From Streptococcus mitis (GTDB lineage Bacteria > Bacillota > Bacilli > Lactobacillales > Streptococcaceae): a stretch of DNA of 21,131 bases. The position numbers and the translations under genes are program-made. Below the pieces are notes generated by a model. The model had not been told where the DNA came from and did no database searches. It worked only from the letters and a program-made list of their open reading frames with translations. Numbering within the stretch: position 1 is the first letter of the stretch; each line of letters begins with the position of its first letter. This document shows positions 7,282-15,001 of the stretch, piece after piece. Where the stretch lies: contig JAGZLW010000032.1 in NCBI GenBank assembly GCA_018364455.1, positions 1 through 21,131 on the forward strand, read 5' to 3'.

Positions 7282-7292
7282 CATACGGATAA
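7261..7292 (-). terminator. Terminator of ulaG
   Basis: TTATCCGTAT (7265-7274) and ATACGGATAA (7283-7292) form a perfect 10-bp stem with an 8-base loop. On the minus strand it is followed by a short TTTT run. It begins about 22 bases after the ulaG stop codon. Confidence 0.8.
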
Positions 7293-7313
7293 CCTCCAAA
7301 GAATATTTTTATA

Positions 7314-8405
7314 TTATAGCAAAGCTTTAAATTGAATGTTAGAGTCTTGTTCAAAACAATCATCAAAACCACGTGGATGATGGTATTCTACTAAGTGTTG
7401 ATCTTGAGGATAAGTGTACTTACCGCCGACTTCCCAGATAAATGGATGGAAATCGTATTGCAAGCGATCTTTTCTCATTTTCCAAAGTTCTAGAATCTCA
7501 TTAGTAGAAGCCATGAAGTTAGACCAGATATCATAGTGAACTGGGATAATGACTTTGGTACGCAGATTTTCTGCCATACGAAGAAGGTCGATAGATGTCA
7601 TTTTATCTTGGATACCTACCGGATTTTCACCATAGTTATTCAAAGCAACATCAATTTTAAAGTCTTTACCATGTTTTGCAAAATAGTTTGAGAAGTGAGA
7701 ATCTGCACCATGATAGATGGTTCCACCTGGTGTTTCAAAGATATAGTTAACAGCCTTTTGAGCCATTTCTTCATCTGTAACAGCTAAGCCAGCAAGTTCA
7801 CCGCCTGTCTCATCAGCACCGTTCACTGGAAGAGTTACCAAGCAAGTACGGTCAAATGATTCTACTGCATGAATCTTCATATCTTTTAATTCGATAGTGT
7901 CACCTGGTTTAACAACGATGATACGTTCTTTTGGAACACCCCATCCTTCCCAGATTCGTCCACAGTGGTAAGGACCGATAAACTTAACATGCTCTAACTT
8001 AGGATTGTTGAGAATTGCTGCAGCTGTGTATGGGTCGATATGATCACTATGGAAGTGTGAAACTAAGTAATAGTCTAGTTCGTTGATAGCAAATGGATCG
8101 ATAACCATTGGCTGAACACGCAAGTTTGGTTGCAACTTACGAACACCTGCCATATTTGCCATTTGGTGCCCACGAACCATATCTTTCACTTTTTTGGTTG
8201 ATTTTCCACGGTTTGACCAAAGGTCCATGACAACGTTAGCACCACCTGGTGTCTTAATCCAAGTACCACAGTTGCCTAGCCACCACATGGCAAAGTTGCC
8301 TTCAGGTACGACTTCTTCTTCGATTTCTTCGTTCAACCATGTTCCCCACTCTGGGAAAGTAGCTAAAATCCATGACTCTCTTGTAATTTCTTTGACGTTT
8401 GGCAT
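7314..8405 (-). CDS. ulaG: L-ascorbate-6-phosphate lactonase UlaG
   Basis: This protein hydrolyses L-ascorbate-6-phosphate to 3-keto-L-gulonate-6-phosphate, the first cytosolic step after PTS uptake. The 363-aa chain is a metallo-beta-lactamase-fold hydrolase: HFHSDH (117-122) supplies the HxHxDH metal motif, and further ligand candidates lie in HGADSHFSNY and IPVHYD. It opens with the family's MPNVKEITRESWILATFPEWG. ATG at 8405 has an excellent AAAGGAGG six bases upstream. Unlike the other ula enzymes it is not in the ulaABCDEF run but lies behind the regulator, with its own promoter and a copy of the ulaA operator. A terminator hairpin follows. I am confident of the family, and the complete ula context makes the substrate likely. 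Confidence 0.95.
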   Translation of the reverse strand: MPNVKEITRESWILATFPEWGTWLNEEIEEEVVPEGNFAMWWLGNCGTWIKTPGGANVVMDLWSNRGKSTKKVKDMVRGHQMANMAGVRKLQPNLRVQPMVIDPFAINELDYYLVSHFHSDHIDPYTAAAILNNPKLEHVKFIGPYHCGRIWEGWGVPKERIIVVKPGDTIELKDMKIHAVESFDRTCLVTLPVNGADETGGELAGLAVTDEEMAQKAVNYIFETPGGTIYHGADSHFSNYFAKHGKDFKIDVALNNYGENPVGIQDKMTSIDLLRMAENLRTKVIIPVHYDIWSNFMASTNEILELWKMRKDRLQYDFHPFIWEVGGKYTYPQDQHLVEYHHPRGFDDCFEQDSNIQFKALL

Positions 8406-8444
8406 ATGTTGCCTCCTTTGGATATAATTGTTATCTTTGAGATT

Positions 8445-8473
8445 AGTATACCACCCTTCAAAATACTAAAAAA
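8445..8473 (-). promoter_or_regulatory. ulaG promoter, activator-type
   Basis: On the minus strand an extended -10 TGGTATACT (-10 hexamer 8445-8450) has no recognisable -35, only a T-run at 8468-8473 with a 17-base spacer. The 39-bp ula operator abuts this position, as at ulaA. A weak -35 beside an operator suggests dependence on an activator. Confidence 0.65.
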
Positions 8474-8512
8474 GACCAAGAAAAACACAGGTTTGTGTTC
8501 ATCATTGGACTG
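8474..8512. promoter_or_regulatory. ula operator copy 1 (ulaG)
   Basis: This 39-bp element matches the one before ulaA at 29 of 39 positions without gaps. On the minus strand both begin CAGTCCAA, have TGAACA and CTGTGT in the middle and end TTCTTGGTC. The outer parts form an imperfect inverted repeat (CCAA near one end, TTGG near the other). The exact edge-to-(-10) distance of 23 bases is the same at both promoters. The likely ligand is the PRD regulator encoded just upstream. Confidence 0.75.
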
Positions 8513-8516
8513 TCCT

Positions 8517-10190
8517 TCAAATATCTTCCAAAAAAGCTTGAACTACTATTTCTTGATTTATAAGTGTTTGAACCTCTTCTTGGAACTTACTAGCCAACTT
8601 GCTGTCTACAATATAAGACGAAATAAGACTGGAAAGATTTTCACTGAAACTTTTGCTCTCATTACGAAATATATTGTGTTTAAGATAGTCTAGCATTTTC
8701 AAAATATCTTCTGCTTCAAGGATAGGATTAACTCTTAAAATTGGAAATCTGCTATCCAAATCATCATTAGTAGTAATCACTACATCAACTTGTGCAATAT
8801 CTTCCACACTCTTAAATTGTTCTGTTGTAAATACAGTGCCAATTTGCTCATTTGGAAAATAAAGTTTGCATTGTTTCAGCAAAAGTCTCGAAACCGCAAC
8901 ACCTTCATCACAAACGAGATAAACTTTTTTCATATTTTTTTGAGACGATGGTGTATACTTTAAAAATCCTCCAATATGAATCGTCAAATAGGCAATATCA
9001 TCGTCTGTTAGCCGGATAAACCATGCTCCTTCTAAAATTTCCGCAGATTTTCTAGTGACTAAAAATAATTCTCCATACTTGGATCGAATTTGTTTTGTTA
9101 GAGGATTTTTAGAAAAAATACCGTAAGTCTTTCTAAATAACAAGGCTTTACAGTGGATCATCAAATTTCGTAATAAATCATCCTTGTTCTCAATCTCCAT
9201 TCGGATTTGTGATTCAAAATACCAGATAAATTCTTCTAAAGCAAGTTTTAATTGCCGAAAATCATCACTTTCTGCATGAATATCCAAATCTTTACGATAG
9301 GAGAGGAGAAGAACAGCTACAAGAGAAACTTCAAGTTCTGACAAAGAAATTTCAAACTTTTGAAACAACCGTTCTCCTAATTTCTTAGACACCTGATACT
9401 CTATTCTTTTTCTTATCAAAGAAAATTCTTTCTCTATATCCTGATGTCTTTCTTGATACTGTTCAACATTATGACAGCTTAACAGCAAATAAGGTAGAAC
9501 CTGCAACATAAAAGTTACTTCATGATGGTTTATTTTCTTCCCTAAATCTTGTTCAACTAAAGGAACCTGTTCCTTAAAAAATTGGTTCATTTCAACAGAA
9601 AGCAAACACTCAGCATCTAACCTCTCTTTCATCTTATCTTCTAAAATAGATACAAAAGTGGCATTTTCTTCCATAAAAATATGATATAGAAGCGATTGAA
9701 GATACTGAATTTTATTAAGAGGGTGGGCATGAAGGTGGTATCCCTGTGACTTGCTCACTTGCAAGGTCACCTGATATTGTTCCAAAGTTAGTTGATAACG
9801 AATACTATTCAAATCATTGAGAACAGTATTCCTAGATACCTCTGTTAACTCCATCAATTTTTCAATCGTAATACGTTCTTTAGAAATACCTATCCATAAT
9901 AACATTATCATCATACGTTCATGCGCACTCATGATATAATCGTACGAATCTACTTCCGATAATAGTTCACAACAAGCATCTCTCTGCTCTTCCGTTAAGT
10001 GAATACCAATTCGTGGAATACTAATGATGTGAAGCGCCTCGTCACCAAGAGCAGCATTGATTTTGTCAATGTGATAATAAATTTTCCTTCTTGACTCTTT
10101 CAAATCTTTCGAAATCGCCATAATCGTTTTGGGCGTTTCTTGATCCATCAAATATTGAAGCAAATCACAACTTGCCTTATCCAGTACCAT
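8517..10190 (-). CDS. ulaR: PRD-domain transcriptional activator of the ula genes (UlaR-like, BglG/MtlR type)
   Basis: The 557-aa protein reads as: HTH about 5-45 (TIMAISKDLKESRRKIYYHI); second HTH about 90-130 (KLMELTEVSRNTVLNDLNSI); PRD1 about 165-305; PRD2 about 310-415 with conserved histidines in MIHCKALLFR (His346) and YLTIHIGG (His405); and an EIIB-like domain about 420-503 with a phosphorylatable Cys427 in VYLVCDEGVAVS. No C-terminal EIIA domain is evident; a tail of about 54 residues remains. Such proteins are controlled by PTS phosphorylation. Pneumococcus has an ascorbate-responsive activator of this kind (UlaR2), and the position between ulaF and ulaG fits. ATG at 10190 has GAGGAG 8 bases upstream. 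It has its own promoter; its stop codon lies 4 bases before the ulaG operator. The symbol is by analogy. Confidence 0.85.
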   Translation of the reverse strand: MVLDKASCDLLQYLMDQETPKTIMAISKDLKESRRKIYYHIDKINAALGDEALHIISIPRIGIHLTEEQRDACCELLSEVDSYDYIMSAHERMMIMLLWIGISKERITIEKLMELTEVSRNTVLNDLNSIRYQLTLEQYQVTLQVSKSQGYHLHAHPLNKIQYLQSLLYHIFMEENATFVSILEDKMKERLDAECLLSVEMNQFFKEQVPLVEQDLGKKINHHEVTFMLQVLPYLLLSCHNVEQYQERHQDIEKEFSLIRKRIEYQVSKKLGERLFQKFEISLSELEVSLVAVLLLSYRKDLDIHAESDDFRQLKLALEEFIWYFESQIRMEIENKDDLLRNLMIHCKALLFRKTYGIFSKNPLTKQIRSKYGELFLVTRKSAEILEGAWFIRLTDDDIAYLTIHIGGFLKYTPSSQKNMKKVYLVCDEGVAVSRLLLKQCKLYFPNEQIGTVFTTEQFKSVEDIAQVDVVITTNDDLDSRFPILRVNPILEAEDILKMLDYLKHNIFRNESKSFSENLSSLISSYIVDSKLASKFQEEVQTLINQEIVVQAFLEDI

Positions 10191-10236
10191 ATTTCATACT
10201 CCTCTATCAATCAACTGCCTTGAAAACAACTTTATA

Positions 10237-10265
10237 ATAGTATCACATTCACTAACGCATTTCAA
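10237..10265 (-). promoter_or_regulatory. Promoter of the ulaR-like gene
   Basis: On the minus strand TTGAAA (10260-10265), 17 bases, TACTAT (10237-10242). It is downstream of the ula operon terminator, so the regulator can be made without operon read-through. Confidence 0.5.
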
Positions 10266-10305
10266 TTATCAACAGTAGTCTCTTAATAACGAATACTTAC
10301 AATTA

Positions 10306-10340
10306 CAAAAGCGAGGCTTGGATCGAAAGGTCCTAGCCTC
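10306..10340 (-). terminator. Terminator of the ulaABCDEF operon
   Basis: A 12-bp stem with one mismatch and one G-U pair (10313-10324 with 10329-10340) and a four-base loop, 16 bases after the ulaF stop. The minus-strand tail is GCTTTTGT; the plus-strand side also ends in TTTT. Confidence 0.8.
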
Positions 10341-10356
10341 TTTTCAATTCAATTTC

Positions 10357-11064
10357 TTATTTCTTTTGACCGTAATAAGCATTTGGTCCATGCTTACGTT
10401 GGTAGTGTTTTTCTAGAATGTACTGGGGAGCAGGTTCAACTCTTGGATTGATTTGTTCTGTAAAGCGATTCATCTTTGATACTTCCTCTAATACGACAGA
10501 GTGATAAACAGCATTCTCTGGATTTTTGCCCCAGGTGAATGGACCGTGATTGCGTACAACAATACCTGGTACTTCAACAGGATTGAGACCACGACGCTCA
10601 AATTCTTCTACGATAACCAAGCCAGTATCTTTTTCATAGGCCACTTCTACTTCGTCCTTGGTCAAACTACGGGCGCAAGGGATTGAACCGTAGAAATAAT
10701 CTGCATGGGTTGTTCCGTAGAAAGGAATATCGCGTCCAGCTTGAGCCCAACCAACTGCTTCTGTCGAATGGGTGTGGACCACACTACCAATTTCTGACCA
10801 AGCCTTATATAACTGCACATGAGTTGGAAGATCAGAAGATGGTCTTAAATCCCCTTCTAGGACCTTACCATCTAGATCAGTCACCACCATGTTTTCAGGT
10901 GTCAATTCGTCATAGTCTACGCCTGATGGTTTGATAACAATGACACCTAGTTCGCGATTAACTTCAGATACATTACCCCAGGTAAATTTGACAAGTCCAT
11001 GTTTCGGTAATGATTGATTGGCATCACAGACTCGTTTACGCATAGCATTGATTACTTGATTCAT
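10357..11064 (-). CDS. ulaF: L-ribulose-5-phosphate 4-epimerase
   Basis: This enzyme converts L-ribulose-5-phosphate to D-xylulose-5-phosphate, the last step of ascorbate catabolism. The 235-aa protein belongs to the class II aldolase/AraD family: GNVSEV (30-35), SSDLPTH (76-82), the metal-binding HTH (His97, His99) and a third histidine in RNHGPF (His173), plus the family C-terminal KHGPNAYYGQ. Sequence alone does not separate UlaF from AraD; the ula operon context does. ATG at 11064 begins one base after the ulaE stop codon and has only a weak ribosome binding site, so translational coupling to ulaE is likely. It is the last gene of the operon; a terminator follows. Confidence 0.95.
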   Translation of the reverse strand: MNQVINAMRKRVCDANQSLPKHGLVKFTWGNVSEVNRELGVIVIKPSGVDYDELTPENMVVTDLDGKVLEGDLRPSSDLPTHVQLYKAWSEIGSVVHTHSTEAVGWAQAGRDIPFYGTTHADYFYGSIPCARSLTKDEVEVAYEKDTGLVIVEEFERRGLNPVEVPGIVVRNHGPFTWGKNPENAVYHSVVLEEVSKMNRFTEQINPRVEPAPQYILEKHYQRKHGPNAYYGQKK

Positions 11065-11065
11065 C

Positions 11066-11929
11066 TTACATCAAACCTGCTTTCTTAATTAGTGGATAGA
11101 GAAAAGCTTGGGCCTCTTGAATGGCTGCGCGTGTTTCTTCTACAGTTTCACAATTTTCAGACCACATTTCGATTAGGAAAGGACCATTATAATTGGTTTG
11201 CTTTAAAATATCGAAAGCTTCTTCCCATTTGACACAACCTTGCCCAAAAGGTACATCTCGGAACTGGCCCTTTGAACTTTCTGTCACTGCATAAGTATCC
11301 TTGAGATGGAGAGCTGCGATAGCATGGTGACCTAGATAGAACTCACTATAGACATCATTATGCCATGCAGACACATTCCCAATATCTGGATATACAAAAA
11401 GGTAGGGAGAGTCAACATCCTTTTCTACAGCCAAGTATTTTTCGATACTATTGATAAAAGGATCATCCATAATTTCAATAGCAAGTACCACCTGAGCTTC
11501 TTCAGCCCAGTCACAGGCTTTTCTCAAATTTTTGATAAAACGTTGGCGTGTCTGGGGTGACTTTTCCTCATAGTAAACGTCGTAACCAGCTAATTGAATC
11601 GTACGAACTCCCAAATCCTGAGCTAATTCGATACATTTTTTCATGAGTTCCAGAGATTTTTCCTCTAGAACTGGATCATTTGATCCCAATGGGTAACGAC
11701 GATGTCCTGAAAAACAGATAGAAGGAATACGAACACCAGTTTCATAAATCGCTTTGACAACTTCCAAGCGCTCTTCCTTGCTCCAGTCCAGTCTTGCTAA
11801 ACGCTCGTCACGTTCATCAATAGACATCTCGACAAAATCAAAGCCTAACTCCTTGGCAAAATTTAAACGTTCTAGCCAAGTAAAGTGTGTCGGGGTTGCC
11901 TTTTCATAAATTCCAATTGGACGTGCCAT
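11066..11929 (-). CDS. ulaE: L-ribulose-5-phosphate (L-xylulose-5-phosphate) 3-epimerase
   Basis: This enzyme interconverts L-xylulose-5-phosphate, the UlaD product, and L-ribulose-5-phosphate, the UlaF substrate. The 287-aa protein is an AP-endonuclease-family-2 TIM barrel: it starts MARPIGIYEKATP and has the acidic and histidine metal-site stretches LAIEIMDDPF, YPDIGN, ALHLKD and FLIEMWSE at the expected strand ends. ATG at 11929 has GGGGGT upstream, inside the end of ulaD (4 bases between stop and start). The length matches E. coli UlaE. Confidence 0.95.
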   Translation of the reverse strand: MARPIGIYEKATPTHFTWLERLNFAKELGFDFVEMSIDERDERLARLDWSKEERLEVVKAIYETGVRIPSICFSGHRRYPLGSNDPVLEEKSLELMKKCIELAQDLGVRTIQLAGYDVYYEEKSPQTRQRFIKNLRKACDWAEEAQVVLAIEIMDDPFINSIEKYLAVEKDVDSPYLFVYPDIGNVSAWHNDVYSEFYLGHHAIAALHLKDTYAVTESSKGQFRDVPFGQGCVKWEEAFDILKQTNYNGPFLIEMWSENCETVEETRAAIQEAQAFLYPLIKKAGLM

Positions 11930-11932
11930 GGT

Positions 11933-12598
11933 TTACCCCCAAATTCGTCTGATTTCATCCTTGAAGGCACGCGCTGCTCCTGCTGGATCCGCAGCTTCTG
12001 TAATTCCACGACCTGCGATAAAGGTAAAGACATCAACGCCTTCAAAGAGTTTGAGAGTATCTACATCTAGACCACCTGTTACAGAAACTCGGAAGCCCAT
12101 GTCAATGAGTTTTTTAACCTTATTAAGGTCTTTTTCACCCCAAGTTTCACCAGCAAGAAGGGCATCACGAGATTGGTGATAGATAGCTTGTGAGATACCT
12201 GCATCTAGCCAAAGCTGAGCTTGTTCAAAAGTCCAATCGCCATAAAGCTCGATCTGGATTTCGCCTCGTTCTCCTCGTTCAGTCTTGATAGCCTTTAGAG
12301 CTGCTTCCATAGTAGGGATGGTTGCACAACAGATACAAGTCATCCAGTCTGCTCCACGAACTGCATTATTTTTAGCAACTGTTCCACCAGCATCAGCACA
12401 TTTTGTGTCTGCCACAATAATCTTATCTGGGAAAAGGCTACGCAAGACTTCAACCAGTTCACTTCCAACTTGAAGCAAGCAAACAGTTCCAGCTTCGATA
12501 ATATCTACTTCCTGACCAACAGAAACAGCTGCTTTAATCGCTCCTTGCAAGTCTGAATGATCTAATGCAACTTGTAAATTAGGTATTCTTTTTGTCAT
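11933..12598 (-). CDS. ulaD: 3-keto-L-gulonate-6-phosphate decarboxylase
   Basis: This enzyme decarboxylates 3-keto-L-gulonate-6-phosphate to L-xylulose-5-phosphate in a Mg2+-dependent reaction. The 221-aa protein belongs to the orotidine-5'-phosphate decarboxylase suprafamily: Asp13 in VALDHSD, Glu35 in DIIEAGT and the DTKCAD motif (Asp64, Lys66, Asp69) match the active-site pattern of this family. I chose ATG at 12598 because GAGGA lies 8 bases upstream and MTKRIPNLQVALDH is the usual beginning; the open frame continues to 12667 but that extension would overlap ulaC and has no support. It lies 16 bases after ulaC. Confidence 0.95.
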   Translation of the reverse strand: MTKRIPNLQVALDHSDLQGAIKAAVSVGQEVDIIEAGTVCLLQVGSELVEVLRSLFPDKIIVADTKCADAGGTVAKNNAVRGADWMTCICCATIPTMEAALKAIKTERGERGEIQIELYGDWTFEQAQLWLDAGISQAIYHQSRDALLAGETWGEKDLNKVKKLIDMGFRVSVTGGLDVDTLKLFEGVDVFTFIAGRGITEAADPAGAARAFKDEIRRIWG

Positions 12599-12614
12599 TT
12601 CTTTATTCCTCTTT

Positions 12615-13100
12615 CTAACTTTCCAAATCCAATCCTTCGAGATAAGGGCTATCCTTAGATTCTTCAATCATAGCCAAGACATCTTCTTTAGTCTGGCAAG
12701 CCTGTAAACGTGCAATAGAATCTTCTAATTCAAACAGGGCAATGATTTGTGGAATGGCTACACTTGTGTGAATTTTTGAGCTTGTTGCTGCTAGTGCCAA
12801 CAAAACAGATACCTCTTTCCCATCTGAAAATACAACAGGATTTTGTAAGGTAATCAATGAAAAGGCATCTCTTTGCACTCCAGCTTCAGGTCTAGCGTGG
12901 GGCATAGCCATACCTGGCATTAAGATATAGTAAGGGCCATACTCTTCAGTTGATTCGATAATAGCATCGTAATACTCTGGCAAAATTGCCCCACTTTCAA
13001 TCAAGGGATCTACTGCTACCTTGACTGCTTCTTTCCAGTCTTTAGCTTCTAAACCTAGTCGGATCGAGTCATTGTCAATTAAAGCTTGTTTTAAATTCAT
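12615..13100 (-). CDS. ulaC: PTS ascorbate-specific EIIA component
   Basis: This protein passes phosphate from HPr to the ascorbate EIIB. The 161-aa protein belongs to the mannitol/fructose-type EIIA family; the phospho-accepting histidine is His68 in MPGMAMPHARPEAG, and the downstream LITLQNPVVFSDGKEV fits the family. ATG at 13100 has GGAGG six bases upstream. It is separated from ulaB by 76 bases containing a hairpin. Confidence 0.93.
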   Translation of the reverse strand: MNLKQALIDNDSIRLGLEAKDWKEAVKVAVDPLIESGAILPEYYDAIIESTEEYGPYYILMPGMAMPHARPEAGVQRDAFSLITLQNPVVFSDGKEVSVLLALAATSSKIHTSVAIPQIIALFELEDSIARLQACQTKEDVLAMIEESKDSPYLEGLDLES

Positions 13101-13120
13101 ATCTGCCTCCTTTATTTAAA

Positions 13121-13169
13121 GAGGGAGAAGGACAGAAACGATGATTCTCAGTTTCTATCCAGCCCCCTC
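13121..13169 (-). other. Intercistronic hairpin between ulaB and ulaC
   Basis: GGACAGAAAC (13130-13139) pairs with GTTTCTATCC (13151-13160) at 9 of 10 positions plus one G-U in the transcript, and outer GAGGG / CCCTC arms (13121-13125, 13165-13169) extend it. It starts about 8 bases after the ulaB stop codon. There is no T-run on the minus strand, so it looks like an mRNA processing or stability element, or a weak attenuator, rather than a terminator. Confidence 0.6.
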
Positions 13170-13176
13170 CAACCTT

Positions 13177-13458
13177 TTACTGTAGTGCTTGACTGAGTTT
13201 TTCAGTGATTTCTTTATCATCCATCAAGTTGTCAAGCCCAATTAACTTCCCATTAGTTCGCCCTTCCAATTCTTGGATCAAATGAAGAGAAGCGATTACG
13301 ATGTCATATCCTGCTGCTAAACCTTTAGCTTCACCGACACTGCATGAATTGACTGTAAAATCTGTTTGATTAAGCTTACGGAGAGCATTTTCAACCTTCA
13401 TCTTGATAACCATTGATGAACCCATTCCATTTCCGCACGCTGCTAATACTTTAACCAT
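13177..13458 (-). CDS. ulaB: PTS ascorbate-specific EIIB component
   Basis: This protein carries phosphate from UlaC to the sugar acid at UlaA. The 93-aa protein starts MVKVLAACGNGMGSSMVIKM, with the phosphocysteine Cys8 followed by the P-loop-like GNGMGSS, the standard lactose/ascorbate-type EIIB active site. ATG at 13458 has AAAGGAG upstream; it begins 22 bases after ulaA. Confidence 0.95.
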   Translation of the reverse strand: MVKVLAACGNGMGSSMVIKMKVENALRKLNQTDFTVNSCSVGEAKGLAAGYDIVIASLHLIQELEGRTNGKLIGLDNLMDDKEITEKLSQALQ

Positions 13459-13480
13459 TTTATTTCTCCTTTTCTAGATA

Positions 13481-14938
13481 CTAAGCTTCTTCTTGAACTG
13501 CACCGTTGTAATATTTCTCTTTATCTTTTGCTTTGGCAAATTGAAGTTGAGGAATAACAAGCAAGAAGAGACACACAAGTACATAACCAACAATACCAAG
13601 GTATTTGAAGATATATCCAAATCCAAGCCATGGGAATTCAAAGTCGATATTTCCATGGTAACCACCATAAGATGCTAAATCAAGAAGAGCTACACAGAGA
13701 GCTCCTAAAGCAACTTGGAGAACACCTGAGATGAAGGATAGGATAACAGCCGCTTTCCATCCACCGCGTTTATCAGCGTAGACCGCAATGGCTGCATTGT
13801 CAAAGAACACTGGTACAAATCCTGTAATAATAAGAATCGGATTTTTAAAGACGATGAGCAAGACAATTGTGATCAATTGACCAATCAAACCAAAGGCAAA
13901 TCCTGACAAGACAGCGTTTGGAGAACCAAATCCATAAGAAGCTGCAACGTCAACCGCTGGGAATGAGCCTGGCAACAATTTGTTTGAAATACCTTGGAAG
14001 GCGTTTGTCAACTCAGATACGAACATGCGGACACCTTGCATCAAAACGAACAAGTAAACTGAGAAGGTAAAGGCTGTTTGAATAATGTACATAAAGAAAT
14101 CTTGTTTAGCAGGATTGAATAGAGTTCCTGAAGTGATGACTTCTTTATTAGACATAATGTCTGGACCCAAGATTAAAAGAATGGCTCCGAAGAATACGAG
14201 CATCAAGGTAGCAGATGCAACAACTGTATCGTGGAAGATTGAGAGGAACTTAGGTAATTTAAGATTGTCTAAACTTTCTTCTTTCTTACCAAAGCGTCCT
14301 GCTACTTTATCTACAAACCAGATTGCAAATTGCTGTTGGTGACCAATCGCAAATCCGCCACCACCAGTCAAGCGTTGAGTTGCCTCAACAGTCATATTTG
14401 AACTAACTGCCCAGTAAAGTCCACAGATGATACCAATCGCTGCTGTACCGTAAGCATTGCGCAATTGTGGTACTAAGAATAGAACCATAAGAGATACTGT
14501 TGCAGCTTGTTGTACCATGATGTGACCAGTAATAAAGAGGGTTCTTACCTTCGTGATCTTGCGAAGAGCTACGAGCAAGATATTTATTCCGAAACCAATC
14601 AATAGAGCTGTAGTTGCAGTTCCAACAAAATCTGGAAACTCTGCTGCAATTTTGTTGTTTGCTGCAGCAAGTCCAAAGTAAGGGTCGATAACCGCTGCAC
14701 CAATTTGGAATTTGTAGTTAAGGGCTGCTAAGATCGGACGGAAGGTTGTAACCAAACCACCTGCACCCACATTGAGCAACATATACCCTACTGTTGCTTT
14801 AACAAACCCTGAGAAAACGTCGTGGGCAGGTTTTTTCAAAAGTGCGTATCCTATCAACACCAATAAACCTACGAAAAATGCGGGATTCTGCAAAATATTG
14901 CTAGAAAACCAATTTAGAACACTTGAAATGACTTCCAT
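13481..14938 (-). CDS. ulaA: PTS ascorbate-specific EIIC permease
   Basis: This is the membrane channel that takes up L-ascorbate and releases it as ascorbate-6-phosphate with UlaB and UlaC. The 485-aa protein is very hydrophobic, with about ten or more membrane segments, and carries typical SgaT/UlaA stretches such as GYALLKKPAHDVFSGF, GYMLLNVGAGGL and PVFFDNAAIAVYADKRGG. I chose ATG at 14938 (MEVISSVLNWFSSNIL), which has GGAGA 7 bases upstream and is followed by the normal first membrane segment; an in-frame extension to 15007 would run through the -10 box and the cre site. It is the first gene of ulaABCDEF. Confidence 0.95.
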   Translation of the reverse strand: MEVISSVLNWFSSNILQNPAFFVGLLVLIGYALLKKPAHDVFSGFVKATVGYMLLNVGAGGLVTTFRPILAALNYKFQIGAAVIDPYFGLAAANNKIAAEFPDFVGTATTALLIGFGINILLVALRKITKVRTLFITGHIMVQQAATVSLMVLFLVPQLRNAYGTAAIGIICGLYWAVSSNMTVEATQRLTGGGGFAIGHQQQFAIWFVDKVAGRFGKKEESLDNLKLPKFLSIFHDTVVASATLMLVFFGAILLILGPDIMSNKEVITSGTLFNPAKQDFFMYIIQTAFTFSVYLFVLMQGVRMFVSELTNAFQGISNKLLPGSFPAVDVAASYGFGSPNAVLSGFAFGLIGQLITIVLLIVFKNPILIITGFVPVFFDNAAIAVYADKRGGWKAAVILSFISGVLQVALGALCVALLDLASYGGYHGNIDFEFPWLGFGYIFKYLGIVGYVLVCLFLLVIPQLQFAKAKDKEKYYNGAVQEEA

Positions 14939-14972
14939 AATTGTTCTCCTTTTGAATTGTTTTTGTAGGTTT

Positions 14973-15001
14973 ATTATATAATTTGAAAGCGTAAACAAAA
15001 A
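14973..15001 (-). promoter_or_regulatory. ulaA operon promoter, activator-type
   Basis: On the minus strand a perfect TATAAT (14973-14978) with a 17-base spacer faces a poor -35 (TTTTTG, 14996-15001). The ula operator abuts the -35 position. The arrangement matches the ulaG promoter and suggests activation. Confidence 0.75.
14984..14997. promoter_or_regulatory. cre (CcpA) site in the ulaA promoter
   Basis: TGAAAGCGTAAACA matches the cre consensus TGNAANCGNWNNCA at every position. It occupies the spacer between -35 and -10, so CcpA bound there would block RNA polymerase. Catabolite repression of ascorbate uptake is the inferred consequence. Confidence 0.8.

Noticed and set aside
11933..12667. 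Longer form of ulaD starting at 12667
   Set aside because: The extension overlaps ulaC and lacks a ribosome binding site; the family N-terminus begins at 12598.
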